A stretch of 64,000 nucleotides of DNA from Dirofilaria immitis (taxonomy: Eukaryota; Nematoda; Chromadorea; Rhabditida; Onchocercidae). Positions 40,596 to 52,065 of the stretch are shown piece by piece. The notes beneath the pieces were generated by a model. The model did not search any database. It saw nothing but the letters and a program-made list of their open reading frames with translations, and was not told the DNA's origin. The stretch lies in contig JAKNDB010000104.1 of assembly GCA_024305405.1 (NCBI GenBank), forward strand, positions 434,001 to 498,000. Reading direction: 5' to 3'. How positions within the stretch are numbered: the first letter of the stretch is position 1; every line of letters starts with the position of its first letter. The translations under genes were made by a program, and so were the position numbers.

Positions 40596-43500
40596 ATGTT
40601 GCGACGTGCCGTTTCTTCGTACAGCCGAATATTGCTAAATCAGGTCTCAATTTTCATCATTTTATTATCGAATCTAATTTATGTATGAAATTTGAAATTT
40701 GCTGATGTTGTTATTTCATAAGGCTAAATAAAAGGGTATATGAGTTATATAGTTAGAATACTTCTGCAGACAATTATGCGATCATATCTTAGATCTTGAT
40801 TTTTTATCAAATTTGCATTAATTTTGAGAAAATTTAATTTTTTTGTCTGTCATTTAAATTACTAATAATTTTAATTAAATTATTGGCAAAAAAGACGAAA
40901 AGATTATAATAAAGGCTTTTTATGGAAGCAATTGCTCTTTAATTTCAAAAAGCGGCCATAATTTTAAGAATTTTGAGATCTTTACACTTTCTGCTATTTA
41001 TTTAAATGCAAAAAATGTTTCTTTTTCGCTTTTGTTTGTGCTTACTTTTGATGTTTCTGAAACAGCGGTATTCTTTTATTTATTCATTACTCCCATATTA
41101 GAGAAATAAGTAAATCAAGTTGTTTTTAATATACGTCACATACTTTAATTATACTTAACCGAAGAAAATATGGGGAGCTTGAAGAGAGCAGAAAGAAACA
41201 TTTCAACAAAATACTGCCTTCATCGATAAGAAACCCAATAAATTAACAGCAAAACGTTTATCTAGAGAATGTCATTAGCTTTCGCAGCAATATCCAATAT
41301 ATTATTGTTAGCGGAAGAGCTGTATCGAATAATCAATCATTTCTGAAACTGAATTGATCAATCAGTACTGATTCTAGATGTTACATAAAGTTTTTTCAGT
41401 CAAAGGGTAAAAACTTATTGCTCAGCAACCTACGTAGTAAGCAATGTCAAAGACATTTTACTGCTCCACAATTGCTGATTCAACAAAACTGGTCGTTTTA
41501 TTATTTCGATATAGTTGGGCGATTACACACGAGCCAGTCATATCGTTCGTTGTTTGCAGTTTTTATTGAAATTAGAATTATAAACATATTAATAAAGAAT
41601 GTTATAAATAAAATTAATTGCTTAAGAGTTTATCTTTTAATCATTTAGTAGTTTATCTTTGGTGCGTAATAAATTTGGTATTTAAATTAATTAATTGGAT
41701 TGCAGACGCTGATATCATAGAAGTGGAGGGACCTGCATTTGCAGAATCGATCTCTGAAGGCGATATAAGATGGATGAAACGTTAGTTTTCAAATAAAAAT
41801 TGGTTTTTTCGAACTTTTCTCTTATTAATTTTCATTTCTCCTAATTAAGTCTTTTGAGTATTCATTATTTTCATATTGGAATATCATGAGTCGTAATTTA
41901 TTATATCCTAAATACTTACTCGTTTTGAATTAATTTTAGAATATAACTGGTTTCAGAAAAGGGAGATTTTGTCAATCGAGATGACTTGGTCGCTGAAATA
42001 GAGACTGATAAGGTTGACTCTGTACCAATTTATTTGTATCCAAAATGCAAACATATTGGTTTATTTAAAAAATTAGTTATTAATATGAAGTATACGAGTG
42101 ATATCTTTCAGACAACTGTAGAAGTGCCTGCCTCACAATCAGGAACAATAGTTGAACTTCTAGTAAAGGATGGTGATCGAGTAACTGCACATCAGAAATT
42201 ATATAAATTAGAAATTGGAGGAGGTGAGTTGCGATTTATTTTCAATAGAGACTGATGATGTTTGCGCTTTTACTTCAAACACTGCGTTTCTGCCACTTTG
42301 ACTGTTTCTTCGAAGATACCAAACTCATGCATTCTAACTGACAACACATTCCACTTAACTTAAAAGATTCATTAAAAAGTTTCACTGATCTTACAGAGTG
42401 ACAATTATGGACTTTCTACCCTCAACAACTGCTATGTGCACATTAATTATAGGATATTTTCTAGAACATTATCTTTAAAATAGTTATGTTTCCAGAAGCA
42501 CCTGCCAAAGCCGTAGAAGAAACAAGGAAACCAGTTGAACAGGAAACTGTTCGTGCACCACCGCCAAAGTCAGGATCTGTGCAGCCAGAATCACCCGGTG
42601 GGGAGCTATTATTAATATTTTCAGCTTGGTCTAGCTTAAATTGAAAGAACTTTAATAATTCGAGGAAAAGTTTAGAAAAAAATAAAACAGATAATCAGAT
42701 GGATGTATTGCGTGAAATATATTTCAAACTGATATCTGAAAACTGTTTCAGAAAAGCCAGTTATTCCTGCATCTCCAGTAAAAATTGCAACTCAACCTTT
42801 TCCATCATCTGTTCCTTCTCAGTCTGAGCTAGAACCTTCTGTGGAAAAAGTCCCATCTGCCACTGATCAAACACTCTTTACTGGTTCAAGAAATGAGACT
42901 CGCGTGAAAATGAACCGAATGCGTTTAAGAATAGCACAGCGATTAAAGGATGCTCAGAATACTTACGCCATGCTTACTACCTTCAATGAAGTAGACATGA
43001 GGTATATTATTTCCTATATTTTTTAAAAATATTTTTGAAACAATTTTGTTGCTTAATAATTTAGTAAATAGATGAAAAATCTAGATGAAAATTTTACGTA
43101 TAATTGATGAAAAAAATCAAAAATTCAATTCAGTATATCATTTCAAAGATTTTCCATTTTGGCAATTGATAATTGGATTTTGAACATCTTGAGATAATTA
43201 CAAATTACCTTGTTCGATTAAATTAAAGTTAGAAGTTTAAATTTCTAGAGATTTTCAGTAGTATATTGGAAATGAGGAAACGCTATCAAAAAGAATTTAT
43301 TGCAAAATACGGCATTAAAATAGGACTGATGTCACCATTTATTCGAGCAAGTGCTTACGCGTTGCAAGAATTTCCCACTGTTAATGCTGGTGAATTTTTT
43401 TATTTGACGTTATGGAAGTTATATTGAATCAGTCATTTTGCTTTGTGATTAAAATTTTCATTTTAATTATCTTAATGTTTATTTTGATCTTGTTCAGTTC

Positions 43501-44583
43501 ATACCATCATTTGTTTCTACTATCTAATTCACGAGTTTTTAGATTCTTATTCATATTGTTAATTCTCCATTGAATATTTCTCTGTTATTTTCTATATAAA
43601 CAGAGGATTTCAACCATTGCATCGACTAATAATATGAAAACATTGATAAAGTGATTAGTAAGAAAAAATGATAATTTCGTGTATTTTAGTAATCGATGAA
43701 GGCGATATATTGTATCGGCATTATATTGATGTCTCAGTTGCAGTTGCTACACCAAAAGGTTTAGTAGTGCCCGTATTACGCAACGTTGAAACGATGGATT
43801 ACGCAGCCATCGAGAAAACATTGAGTGAATATGCAATTAAAGTACTTTTCCTATTTTTCTCAGTTTATGTGTTTGAAATTATGAAAGAGGAAGCTTTTTC
43901 ATATACAAATCATATTTTCATCTTTCTTATTACTTGCTGATATTTAGCTTTTTTATTTGACCTTATAAAAATGAGTGAAAAAAATTTGTAAAGTTAGAGT
44001 CAAATTTTAGAGTTAAAAATAAGAAAAGTAACCAATTAGAAGAGTAGAACAGTAGAGAAATAAGATAATGGGAAGAGAGAAAGATGTTATTAGGTTCATA
44101 ATAAACATTTTTAAATTCCAATTTGCAAATAGTTTACTGGATTCCACGTTTGCTTTTATGCTCGAGACGGTAAGCTTGCAATCGAAGATATGGAAGGTGG
44201 AACATTCACAATCAGTAATGGTGGCGTTTTCGGTTCAGTATCTGGGACTCCAATCATCAATCCACCACAATCGGCAATTCTTGGGATGCATGGCATTTTC
44301 GATCGACCAGTAGCAATAGATGGAAAAGTTGAAATACGTCCGATGATGAATATAGCACTAACATACGATCATAGGTAATGGTTCCATTCTTTTCAAAATT
44401 TATTCGAGATAATTTTTATTTGATCTTTATTGAAATTTCCTTGTTTTGACACAACAACATAATTGTTGTTGTTAATGTTAAACATTTCATTTTTAGGTTA
44501 ATTGATGGTCGCGAAGCAGTTACTTTTTGCGAAAGATTAAGATTTCAGTTGAAGATCCACGAACCATTTTGCTAAATTTATAA
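40596..44583 (+). CDS. dlst-1: Dihydrolipoyllysine succinyltransferase, E2 of 2-oxoglutarate dehydrogenase
   Basis: Mitochondrial TCA-cycle enzyme that transfers succinyl from lipoyl-lysine to CoA. Exons: 40596-40643, 41400-41436, 41706-41780, 41957-42012, 42112-42223, 42496-42597, 42752-43001, 43259-43389, 43690-43841, about 44160-44374, 44497-44583. Visible: an Arg/Ser-rich presequence ([12 protein letters not shown]), a lipoyl domain ([16 protein letters not shown], lipoylated Lys in AEIETDK), a Pro-rich linker but no evident E3-binding domain, as in animal DLST, and the catalytic domain ([71 protein letters not shown]) with HRLIDG at about residues 392-397. A T5 run at 44524-44528 shifts the frame just after the active site and would stop at 44573-44575. 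Adding one T restores the expected …[11 protein letters not shown] end at 44583 (421 residues). The exon 10 start has no AG at the aligned position. Confidence 0.93.
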
Positions 44584-45823
44584 AAACTTCGTAGGTTATA
44601 TATTTTGTTAAGGTTAGGGTTTATTTTTCAAACTCAAATATATAATGATATATTAATTTAGGTTCAATTAGGCTTTATTGTACAACTGGCCTTAATATCT
44701 TATTGCACTTTTTCCTCTCTTCACATAATTATAAAATTCAGAATTATCTTTTGAACTGAATTTGTAAGCTTTAAGCATCAAGAATTTTTCACATATCTCT
44801 TTCCCCAAATCCTTGAGGGTATAAAGAATTTGAGAGAATAAATTTCTCCTAAAGTTCAGAAACACTTAATGAATTCAAATTTACTTATATGATCTAAAGT
44901 AAATAGTAGGTATTACACGGTAATTTTACCTCTGTATCAATTGATTTCTCTGAACTTCCCTGTATTTTAAATTGATATTTAATTATTGTTAACGACTTAT
45001 CATCTCAGTTTCTATATTATCAAGATTTCTGGTTATAAGTGAAATGCTATACAAAATTTCATGATTAAAATTTATTTTAATGATGAATAATTTATATTTC
45101 ATTATATAAACACAACCATTCAGCAATATAAAGCTATAGCAACAAGTCGTTAATAATAGTGAGGTATAATATCTGATTATTTCAATCTTTGTTTATTATT
45201 AGTTTGTTTTTCGGTGAATGTGATAACTATTTTGCAAAATTTGGTATATAAATTCTGTATTTTACAAAATTGGCTAATATCAGTTCCAAAATCCTGTCGA
45301 AGGAGCTTAAAGCAACCAGTTCATATTTATTTTTCAGAAATTTAAAATTGTATTTTTTAAAAGAATTTTATGAAAGCCATTTTTACGGTGGTGATAGATA
45401 AGTCAATTACCGTGAATGGAATAAGTGGAATAGAACAAATGTTACTCTGATTTTGAATACATTCTCCTGTCGATCTTTATATTTAGCGCAATTACCATGA
45501 AATGGATTTCAAGCTGAAAGCAATTGCTGATCGGTTGGTGATGTTAGACTTGAGCTTTAGCGTATGATAAAGTTTTAAATCTTGAAGTCCTAGGTTTGAT
45601 ATTATGACAAGAAACTTGTAATCTGACATGTGGATATAACGATGCCTACGTAGCTCGATATTCTTGAACTTCTGAGTTTCTCTTATTTCAACATTAAAAA
45701 ATGATTGCAATCAGTGATGATTAAATACGTTCATGGGATTAGGGATAGTTATCTTAATGTTATTTACGCTTGCAACAAATTATCAAAAATTGTTTTGCTA
45801 GTGTTTTCAGCTTGTTTCAATAG
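44584..45823. other. Intergenic region DLST to TREX-like
   Basis: About 1.2 kb of AT-rich DNA with no exon seen. The right edge carries two candidate trans-splice acceptors for the next gene (45810 and 45823). Confidence 0.6.
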
Positions 45824-48800
45824 ATGGCCATTAACGTGGATCTTAAGTCTGACCCCATACAATCATTCGTATTTCTCGATATTGAAGCAAGTGGGCTCTT
45901 CCAATTCAATGCAATGAATCCACTAGATGATCCACCGATTCCAGGCAACCAGAGAGATTTGTCTCAAATATTACGCAACCATATTAGGCTTAGTAAATTT
46001 ATTTTATTTGTTTCTGTATGTTCATTTAAAATACTTAGATTTTTTCGAAGTTAATTCCGTTGAGATTCTTTTGATTTATAATTAATCGTAAATAGTTTAT
46101 GAATTGGAGTCCAGTTTGTTTATATTTTTCATTCTTTCCTTATGTGATCAGTAATTTTCGAATCATCTATTGCATGATTTCAGCTAGTTCCAGTCAGGCT
46201 CCACATGTTACAGAAATTAGTCTCATTTCGGCTACAAGAAAAGCAATTTTATCCGGGATTCAGAAGATGGATGCATTGATGAATGCTGCTGAGATAAATG
46301 ATCAAGTACCACGTCATTCCAGATTTAGTAGTTTTCGAATTCCATGCAATGTCTATTCCGCACAGGTTTTACTGTATTCTACATTCTATTTAACTTAAAA
46401 TCATTAATTTCCCAATTATGTGTTTTAGTTTTTATAACTTTCATTACAGCTTTTTCAATATATTATTAGCTAAAAATGGATTGGAAATCATGTTGCAAAA
46501 TTGTTGAGACAAAGTATGTTATAGAGTATATAAAATGGATTTAGTTTTTAACGGATTAATGTTAAAAACCATATTTTAATCACTTTCAGTTTATGTTATG
46601 TTTTACAGATAAAACCTAGAATGAGTCAGAGAGAATGGAAAGAGTACGAAAAGGCACAGCTCCAGTACAACGGTAATTTATATATTTTCTGGCTTTAATA
46701 CTTTCATTTTTTTACCTTTTGATTTTGGATCTAAAAAAATTGTTTGACGAATTATCCATTCATTTAAACACTATTTAATGCAAAATAGTGTTACTGTCGA
46801 CCGTAAAATCAATAATACAACTCCTCTTTTCTCTATTCGTAGTTAAAAAAAAAAAGAAAAAAGAAATTTTTAGTTCTTGTCTATGCACGAGAAGATTTGG
46901 AAGATAAGAACGATTTTGCTACAGAATGGAAAGGTATAAAACTTTTTCTGGAACAGACACGAAAACCAGTTTGCATAATTGCTCATAATGGATTGAGGTT
47001 CCATTTCTCACTCTATTATAAAAAAGCTGCTTCTATTAAGCTTCTAATTAGAATTATTACATTGGACATTTTCCTAACATTTAAATCGATGGAAAAAGTT
47101 TTGCCATTTTTTAAGGTTTGATTTTCGTATTCTGCATGCAGAATTTGAACGAAATGGTCTTCTGAATATCAGTCCTATTCCTGATCAGGTGTTTTTTTTG
47201 GGTGAATCTTTAATCCAAATTTCTATTGAAATCCTAATTTTTATAGCACATCAATTAACTGTAGTATTAAATTTGAAAATCTATTCAAATTCATTTTAAA
47301 TCAAACAAAAGGAAGATTTGATTTTACTTCATTGAGTGAGCATTTTGTTTTAGGTTTATTTTGTAGATTCCTACCTTATGTTTCTGGATTTGGAAAAAAA
47401 GTTGCATGATGAATTACGTGCTGCCGTGCAATTGTTGGACTGGAGTCGCCGTAAGTTATCTAATTTGTCTATTTCGACGGATTATTTTGCAGCTTGATGT
47501 TAGTTGTAATGACAAATATGTTCATAAATAAAAAGAATTGTACACTTTTTAAAATTCTCGCATTTACTTGCAGCAATACCAAGAATTTGCAAGGCATCAA
47601 ATAATTTTGTATTGCAGTGTCGACACAACTGAAAAGCGAAAGTCTACTATCGCCGCCACAAAAAATATCGTCATGTTTAGAAGGTTCAAGTTCAGAGACC
47701 CATGCGGATGTTATTTCTAAACCATTAGAAATACCTGAAGTACAAAATATCTCCTGTGTAGAATCCAAAGGTGACACTGCAACTGTTAATGAGGAATCAC
47801 AAGATATCTCATTTATCGTTCCTGTTGAATGTTCAGTTGGAAATGAAATAAAAAGGTTTGTTGAATTAATTTCATTTATCAGAAATCTAAAAACCAGTTG
47901 TATTGATTCTGCTTATACTTTTCTGCTAGTTTTCTGATTTCATTTCGTACAAGAAATCTTTAGATAGTTCGTTTCCAATATAACATAGTTTAATCAAGAA
48001 TAAAAAATGTTGGATCGATACCAGCGATGATACAACCTTAAAGAATTAGTCATTTATAAATTACTACATATGATCACTTTGTTCACTAATATCAATTATT
48101 CAGGCCTGCTAGAAGGCAACTTTTTACATCGGATGATCACCCATTAAACTTTATCCGTACAACAAAATGGTCGCCAGCAAAGAAAAAACGTGTTCGACCG
48201 AATTTATTCAAGTAAGTTATCTCTTTTGTCCGATTGCTCACTGAAATTTGCGACTATGATTCATAAGTTTCATAATTTTGAGTTGCTGGCTTAAAAAAAT
48301 TGAAAATTGAAGATTTTGATCTGGCTAGATAATTTTTTCCGAATTAGGAAAACTTCCAAGATTAATATCCTAAACTTGTCTTCCTTATGTCGGAATTACT
48401 GTTTTTTAATAGTTTACTCTGATTTATTTGTAGACGCTCCAATGAAGGTGAATGGATGTTCAATAATCATTTTTCGGTTTCATATTTTCGTGAAAAAGGT
48501 GCTTTCAAATTGGAGTCTATGTATAAGCAGGTTATATGGTATTCTATTATTAAAATTACTTATCCATAATTTTTTAAAATATAATGACTTTAGAAGTACC
48601 CGAATTTTCAGTGCCAGCGCAGCACTCTTAAAATATGCTAATATATCAGTATCATTTATATGATCATCCAAGACACGAATATTGTAAATTCTTTCATTCA
48701 TTTCATTAGCGAACTGATCCATCAGAGGTCTAGTTACCCGGTTTTATATTTCTTATAATGCATTGCATTATCTGTGCTTGCTTTATGCTTTCGAGAATCC

Positions 48801-49040
48801 TTTTCTGTTCCTGTCCACTGTTTGAATTGCTTATTTCATATAGAAAAAAATCATTATTCCAATAATATTATTTGGAATTTAATTGGAGAATCTGACTTTT
48901 ATGTTTTTCAGCTACTAAATGGTAATTATGATGCCCATTATGCCAGAGATGATTGTGAAGCTTTGCTAAAAATTTGCATGGCATATGGAGAAGAATTTGT
49001 GGAATACGTGGATTCCCACGCTGTAAGATTTCCATTTTAG
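45824..49040 (+). CDS. TREX1/TREX2-like DEDDh 3'-5' DNA exonuclease
   Basis: Predicted DnaQ-fold 3'-5' exonuclease that degrades DNA ends. Exons 45824-45992, 46184-46365, 46609-46672, 46874-46997, 47116-47188, 47354-47450, 47618-47855, 48104-48211, 48434-48530 and 48912-49040 close exactly to 426 residues. Visible: Exo I FLDIEASGL (Asp19, Glu21), the TREX-like PHVTEISLISATR, Exo II IIAHNGLRFDF (Asp182), VYFVDSYLMF, FKLESMYK, and Exo III with His393 and Asp398 in HYARDDCEALL, then VDSHAVRFPF. These match TREX order and spacing, so all catalytic residues are present. Unlike vertebrate TREX proteins, a Ser/Lys-rich segment of about 150 residues (exons 7-9) is inserted between VDS and the last conserved block. 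No C-terminal membrane helix is present, so it is TREX2-like in that respect. The AG at 45823 directly precedes the ATG. Confidence 0.88.
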
Positions 49041-49119
49041 GAAGAAGCATAAATAGTTATCGGACGCAAATCTTTCTTAGAAGCTGAAAATTTGCATTGC
49101 ATATGCATGTTATAATTTT

Positions 49120-49125
49120 AATAAA
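49120..49125 (+). terminator. Poly(A) signal AATAAA for the TREX-like gene
   Basis: AATAAA 80 bases after the stop codon. Confidence 0.6.
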
Positions 49126-50515
49126 ATATACAAAAACACATAATAATTAAAGAATTGAAAATACGGTGATAACAATGCATTCAATAAGAATTTTTTTTTA
49201 TCCACTATCAATGTTTTTCTTTTCTGTTTGATCTCAAAAAAACGTTACCATTTTGTTTATCTATCGCTTCATTTGCTTGCAGACTCTAAATATTTGACAT
49301 ATATCATTAACTAATTTGCTTCGTGTGTTGAGTTCATCTCAGGGAATAGAAGAATCATTGTTGAGACATATATATTTTAGCAATTATTTAATTACCCTGA
49401 CTGAGTTGGAATATAAATCTTCTATTTATTATCGTAAGAATGCTCATTTCAATTTCTCTTCTAACTTTTTTTCATGAAAGAAAGAATTATTTGAAGAAAG
49501 TTAAATGTTTCGTAAAAATTCTGTTGCTTCCTTTTGTTAGTTAATACGTAAGCTTGTAAATTTTTATCTTCATTATTATTCGTTGTTCATCTTCATCATT
49601 ATTATTTTCACAGATTAAATTGTACATATTTATAAATCTTTTTTTTCCTTTGCCGTTCCTTGTTTTAATGATTTTTTCTATTTTTTTTTATGGTGCCTTG
49701 TTTTAATGATCAACCTATACAACATCATGCTATTCTTTAAGTGTGATATGTGATTACTGAAGTAAGCGGAAGGAATAAGATGGTTGATTCGTCTATTTCT
49801 GCACAAGAACTCTGTAGATATTGACATAATATGAAGCAAATTTGTGATGTTAAAGTCTGCGATTACAGTAGCAGTTATCAAACACTGCATGTCACTTAGA
49901 ACTATCATAACTGGCAAACATATCAAATGAAAATGGTTATCAGTACCTTGTCTAGGATTGAGAAGCTTTTTTCTGCTGATGAATAAACTTTTTCCTTATT
50001 CAAAAGGAATTCAAATTTTCCTTTATTGGGAAGTTACGAGATTATTATTATAAATTATCAAAGGAAGGATATAGTAAAGAAAAAAGATATTATAGCAGTG
50101 TTCGTTATTAATTCATCTAAATTTTCTTAGAAATTTCTGGAGTTAGAATTTATCGATAAAAAATTGAAGTTTGAAACTATTGATCTTCAAGTATTATCTT
50201 ATCTAAATGTGACAACTTCCAAATATAAGAATAGCTGAATGTAGTAGGGAAAATGTCATATTCTAAAGAATAAAAAGTTATATATAGAGGATGTAATTAT
50301 TGATAATAATATTCACTTCTTTTATTCTTTAACTTGTCGAAACTTATTCAACGTCAATACTAGATTATCTGTAATTTCTACCGCATTTATCCATTTATTG
50401 GCAATTAATTTTGGTATGATATCAAATGACAGCTGACGAAGTACAATCGTATTGATAGGCTGTACTCTATATTGCTGAAAGTGTGGTATTCATAGATTTC
50501 ATTACTCCACCATCG

Positions 50516-50541
<26 letters not shown>
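50516..50541. repeat. TC dinucleotide microsatellite
   Basis: Uninterrupted TC units for about 26 bases. Confidence 0.9.
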
Positions 50542-50546
<5 letters not shown>

Positions 50547-50845
50547 TATTAATGATAAGTAATTTTCTGTTGCTATCCAACTATCCAACTATCCATCTAT
50601 CATCATCGTTTCAGATGGCATAGTTGATATGGAATGAATTTGTCAAAGCGATGTATATCTTTTGTCGGTTGATCGGTCACTCAAGGTCGTAAAAATTAAA
50701 TTAGATACTTCTTCATTGGCATTTATTTGTTCTATATCTATTCTAATATTTAATTTAAATAGATTAGATGCATTTTTTTAAAATTTAATTTGAAATGTAA
50801 TTTTGAATGTTGTTCTTTTCAATAATTCTTTTAGGAAACATTGCG

Positions 50846-51045
50846 AAAAGTGACATTAGGTGATATTATGCCGCATTAGGCGATATTAGGCGACATTATA
50901 ACAAGTGACTTTAAGTAACTTTAATTTAAGTTACTTGTAGCTATGGACAAATAATAATAAGAATAATAATACTGCAGCATTAAATGATATACTATGAATA
51001 TACTATGGATAGGCAACATTAGATGACATTGTAAATAAGAGACAT
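50846..51045. repeat. Degenerate GACATTAGGTGATATTA-like repeat cluster
   Basis: Variants of G(A/C)CATTAG(G/A)(T/C)GA(T/C)ATTA recur: GACATTAGGTGATATTA, GCATTAGGCGATATTAGGCG, GCATTAAATGATATA, ACATTAGATGACATT. Copies are close together near 50850-50900 and more dispersed to about 51045. Copy limits are approximate. Confidence 0.55.
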
Positions 51046-51511
51046 CAGTTGACATCTGTCCATAATGGACGGATGGATGATAAAGTTAGGCAAAAGAAAT
51101 GATAAATGATATGGAGAGGTAATGATTGAGAAAGACGATAATACAAATGTCTTATTTGATATTTAAGAAATTGAGGAATGAGTGGAATGGAATCCGTTAT
51201 CCTAAAATTATTCTGAATCATTTGTTTCAAATGAATATGGATAATGATAATAACATTTTTATATAGTGATAAAATTGATGATAATAATACCACATGCTTC
51301 GAGTATAACTGATAATATTACGAATAGATAATAACACTATAATATTATGAGTAGGAATATGACTTCAGCTTTTCTAGCTATAAATTTGATATTTGAAATT
51401 AAAAGTGCTGATATATTTTCCCTCTCGAGTTATTTTTATTTTAAAGAGTAAAAAAAAGAAAACGGAACTTTATAAGGAGAAGGTTAATTAAAAGACTGGA
51501 AATTTGGAATT

Positions 51512-51726
51512 AACAATAGTGATTGCTTTTAACCATTGCACATAGGAACAAAGGAAGGAATTTTGATTCGCTGAATCGATATAATCGATTTTAATTGATT
51601 TTGATGATAAGATATGATGCCAATCAATTATTTCTCATTTTACTTCAATTTGAATTATAGCTTATGTCTCTCTTCCGCATCTTAATTTATTCATTTTAGC
51701 AATGGTTAAAAGCAATCACTGTTATT
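51512..51726. mobile_element. MITE-like inverted-repeat element
   Basis: A 28-base arm at 51512-51539 (core GTGATTGCTTTTAACCATTGC) is the near-perfect reverse complement of 51699-51726 (core GCAATGGTTAAAAGCAATCAC), with about two mismatches at the outer end, around a 159-base AT-rich spacer without coding. It could be a small non-autonomous DNA element or simply a hairpin. No clear target-site duplication was identified. Confidence 0.5.
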
Positions 51727-51754
51727 ATCCATTCCGATTTTAAACTTCTTTTCC

Positions 51755-51835
51755 AAATCATTTTATCATCAATCTGGCTTTAAATCATTTTATCATCAAT
51801 CTGACTTTAAATCATTTTATCCTCCAGCCAGATCC
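51755..51835. repeat. 27-base tandem repeat, about three copies
   Basis: The unit AAATCATTTTATCATCAATC plus TGGCTTT repeats at 51755, 51782 and 51809. The third copy diverges at its end (CCTCCAGCCAG). Related fragments (CTTTATCATATCTGTCC, CTTTATCATCTGTCTAG) follow to about 51918. Confidence 0.8.
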
Positions 51836-52065
51836 TGAGCTCTTCTTGTATCACTTTATCATATCTGTCCAGAGTAAGCGCTCTTTTTTCGAATAGCTTT
51901 ATCATCTGTCTAGACTACAATGATACTAAACTTCAATTATCCTCTAGCAATTAACGCTATGTATCGTTTTAATGCTTTCTTTCCGCGGATTTTGTCTCAT
52001 GTTGAAATGAACGTACAAAAGGAACGTGCGAATGATCTTCTTATCCAATTATTAATTCATTTCAG

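Larger units (their letters stand above)
49041..52065. other. Repeat-containing intergenic region TREX-like to BRMS1-like
   Basis: About 3 kb with no recognisable exon. It holds a TC microsatellite (50516-50541), degenerate GACATTAGGTGATATTA-like repeats (about 50846-51040), a long inverted repeat (51512-51726) and a 27-base tandem repeat (51755-51835). This is the most repeat-dense intergenic stretch in the window. Confidence 0.7.

Noticed and set aside
41437..41648. Extension of DLST exon 2 as a long open frame
   Set aside because: The GTAAGC donor at 41437 gives the right phase for exon 3, and the extension is AT-biased with no match to the DLST presequence.
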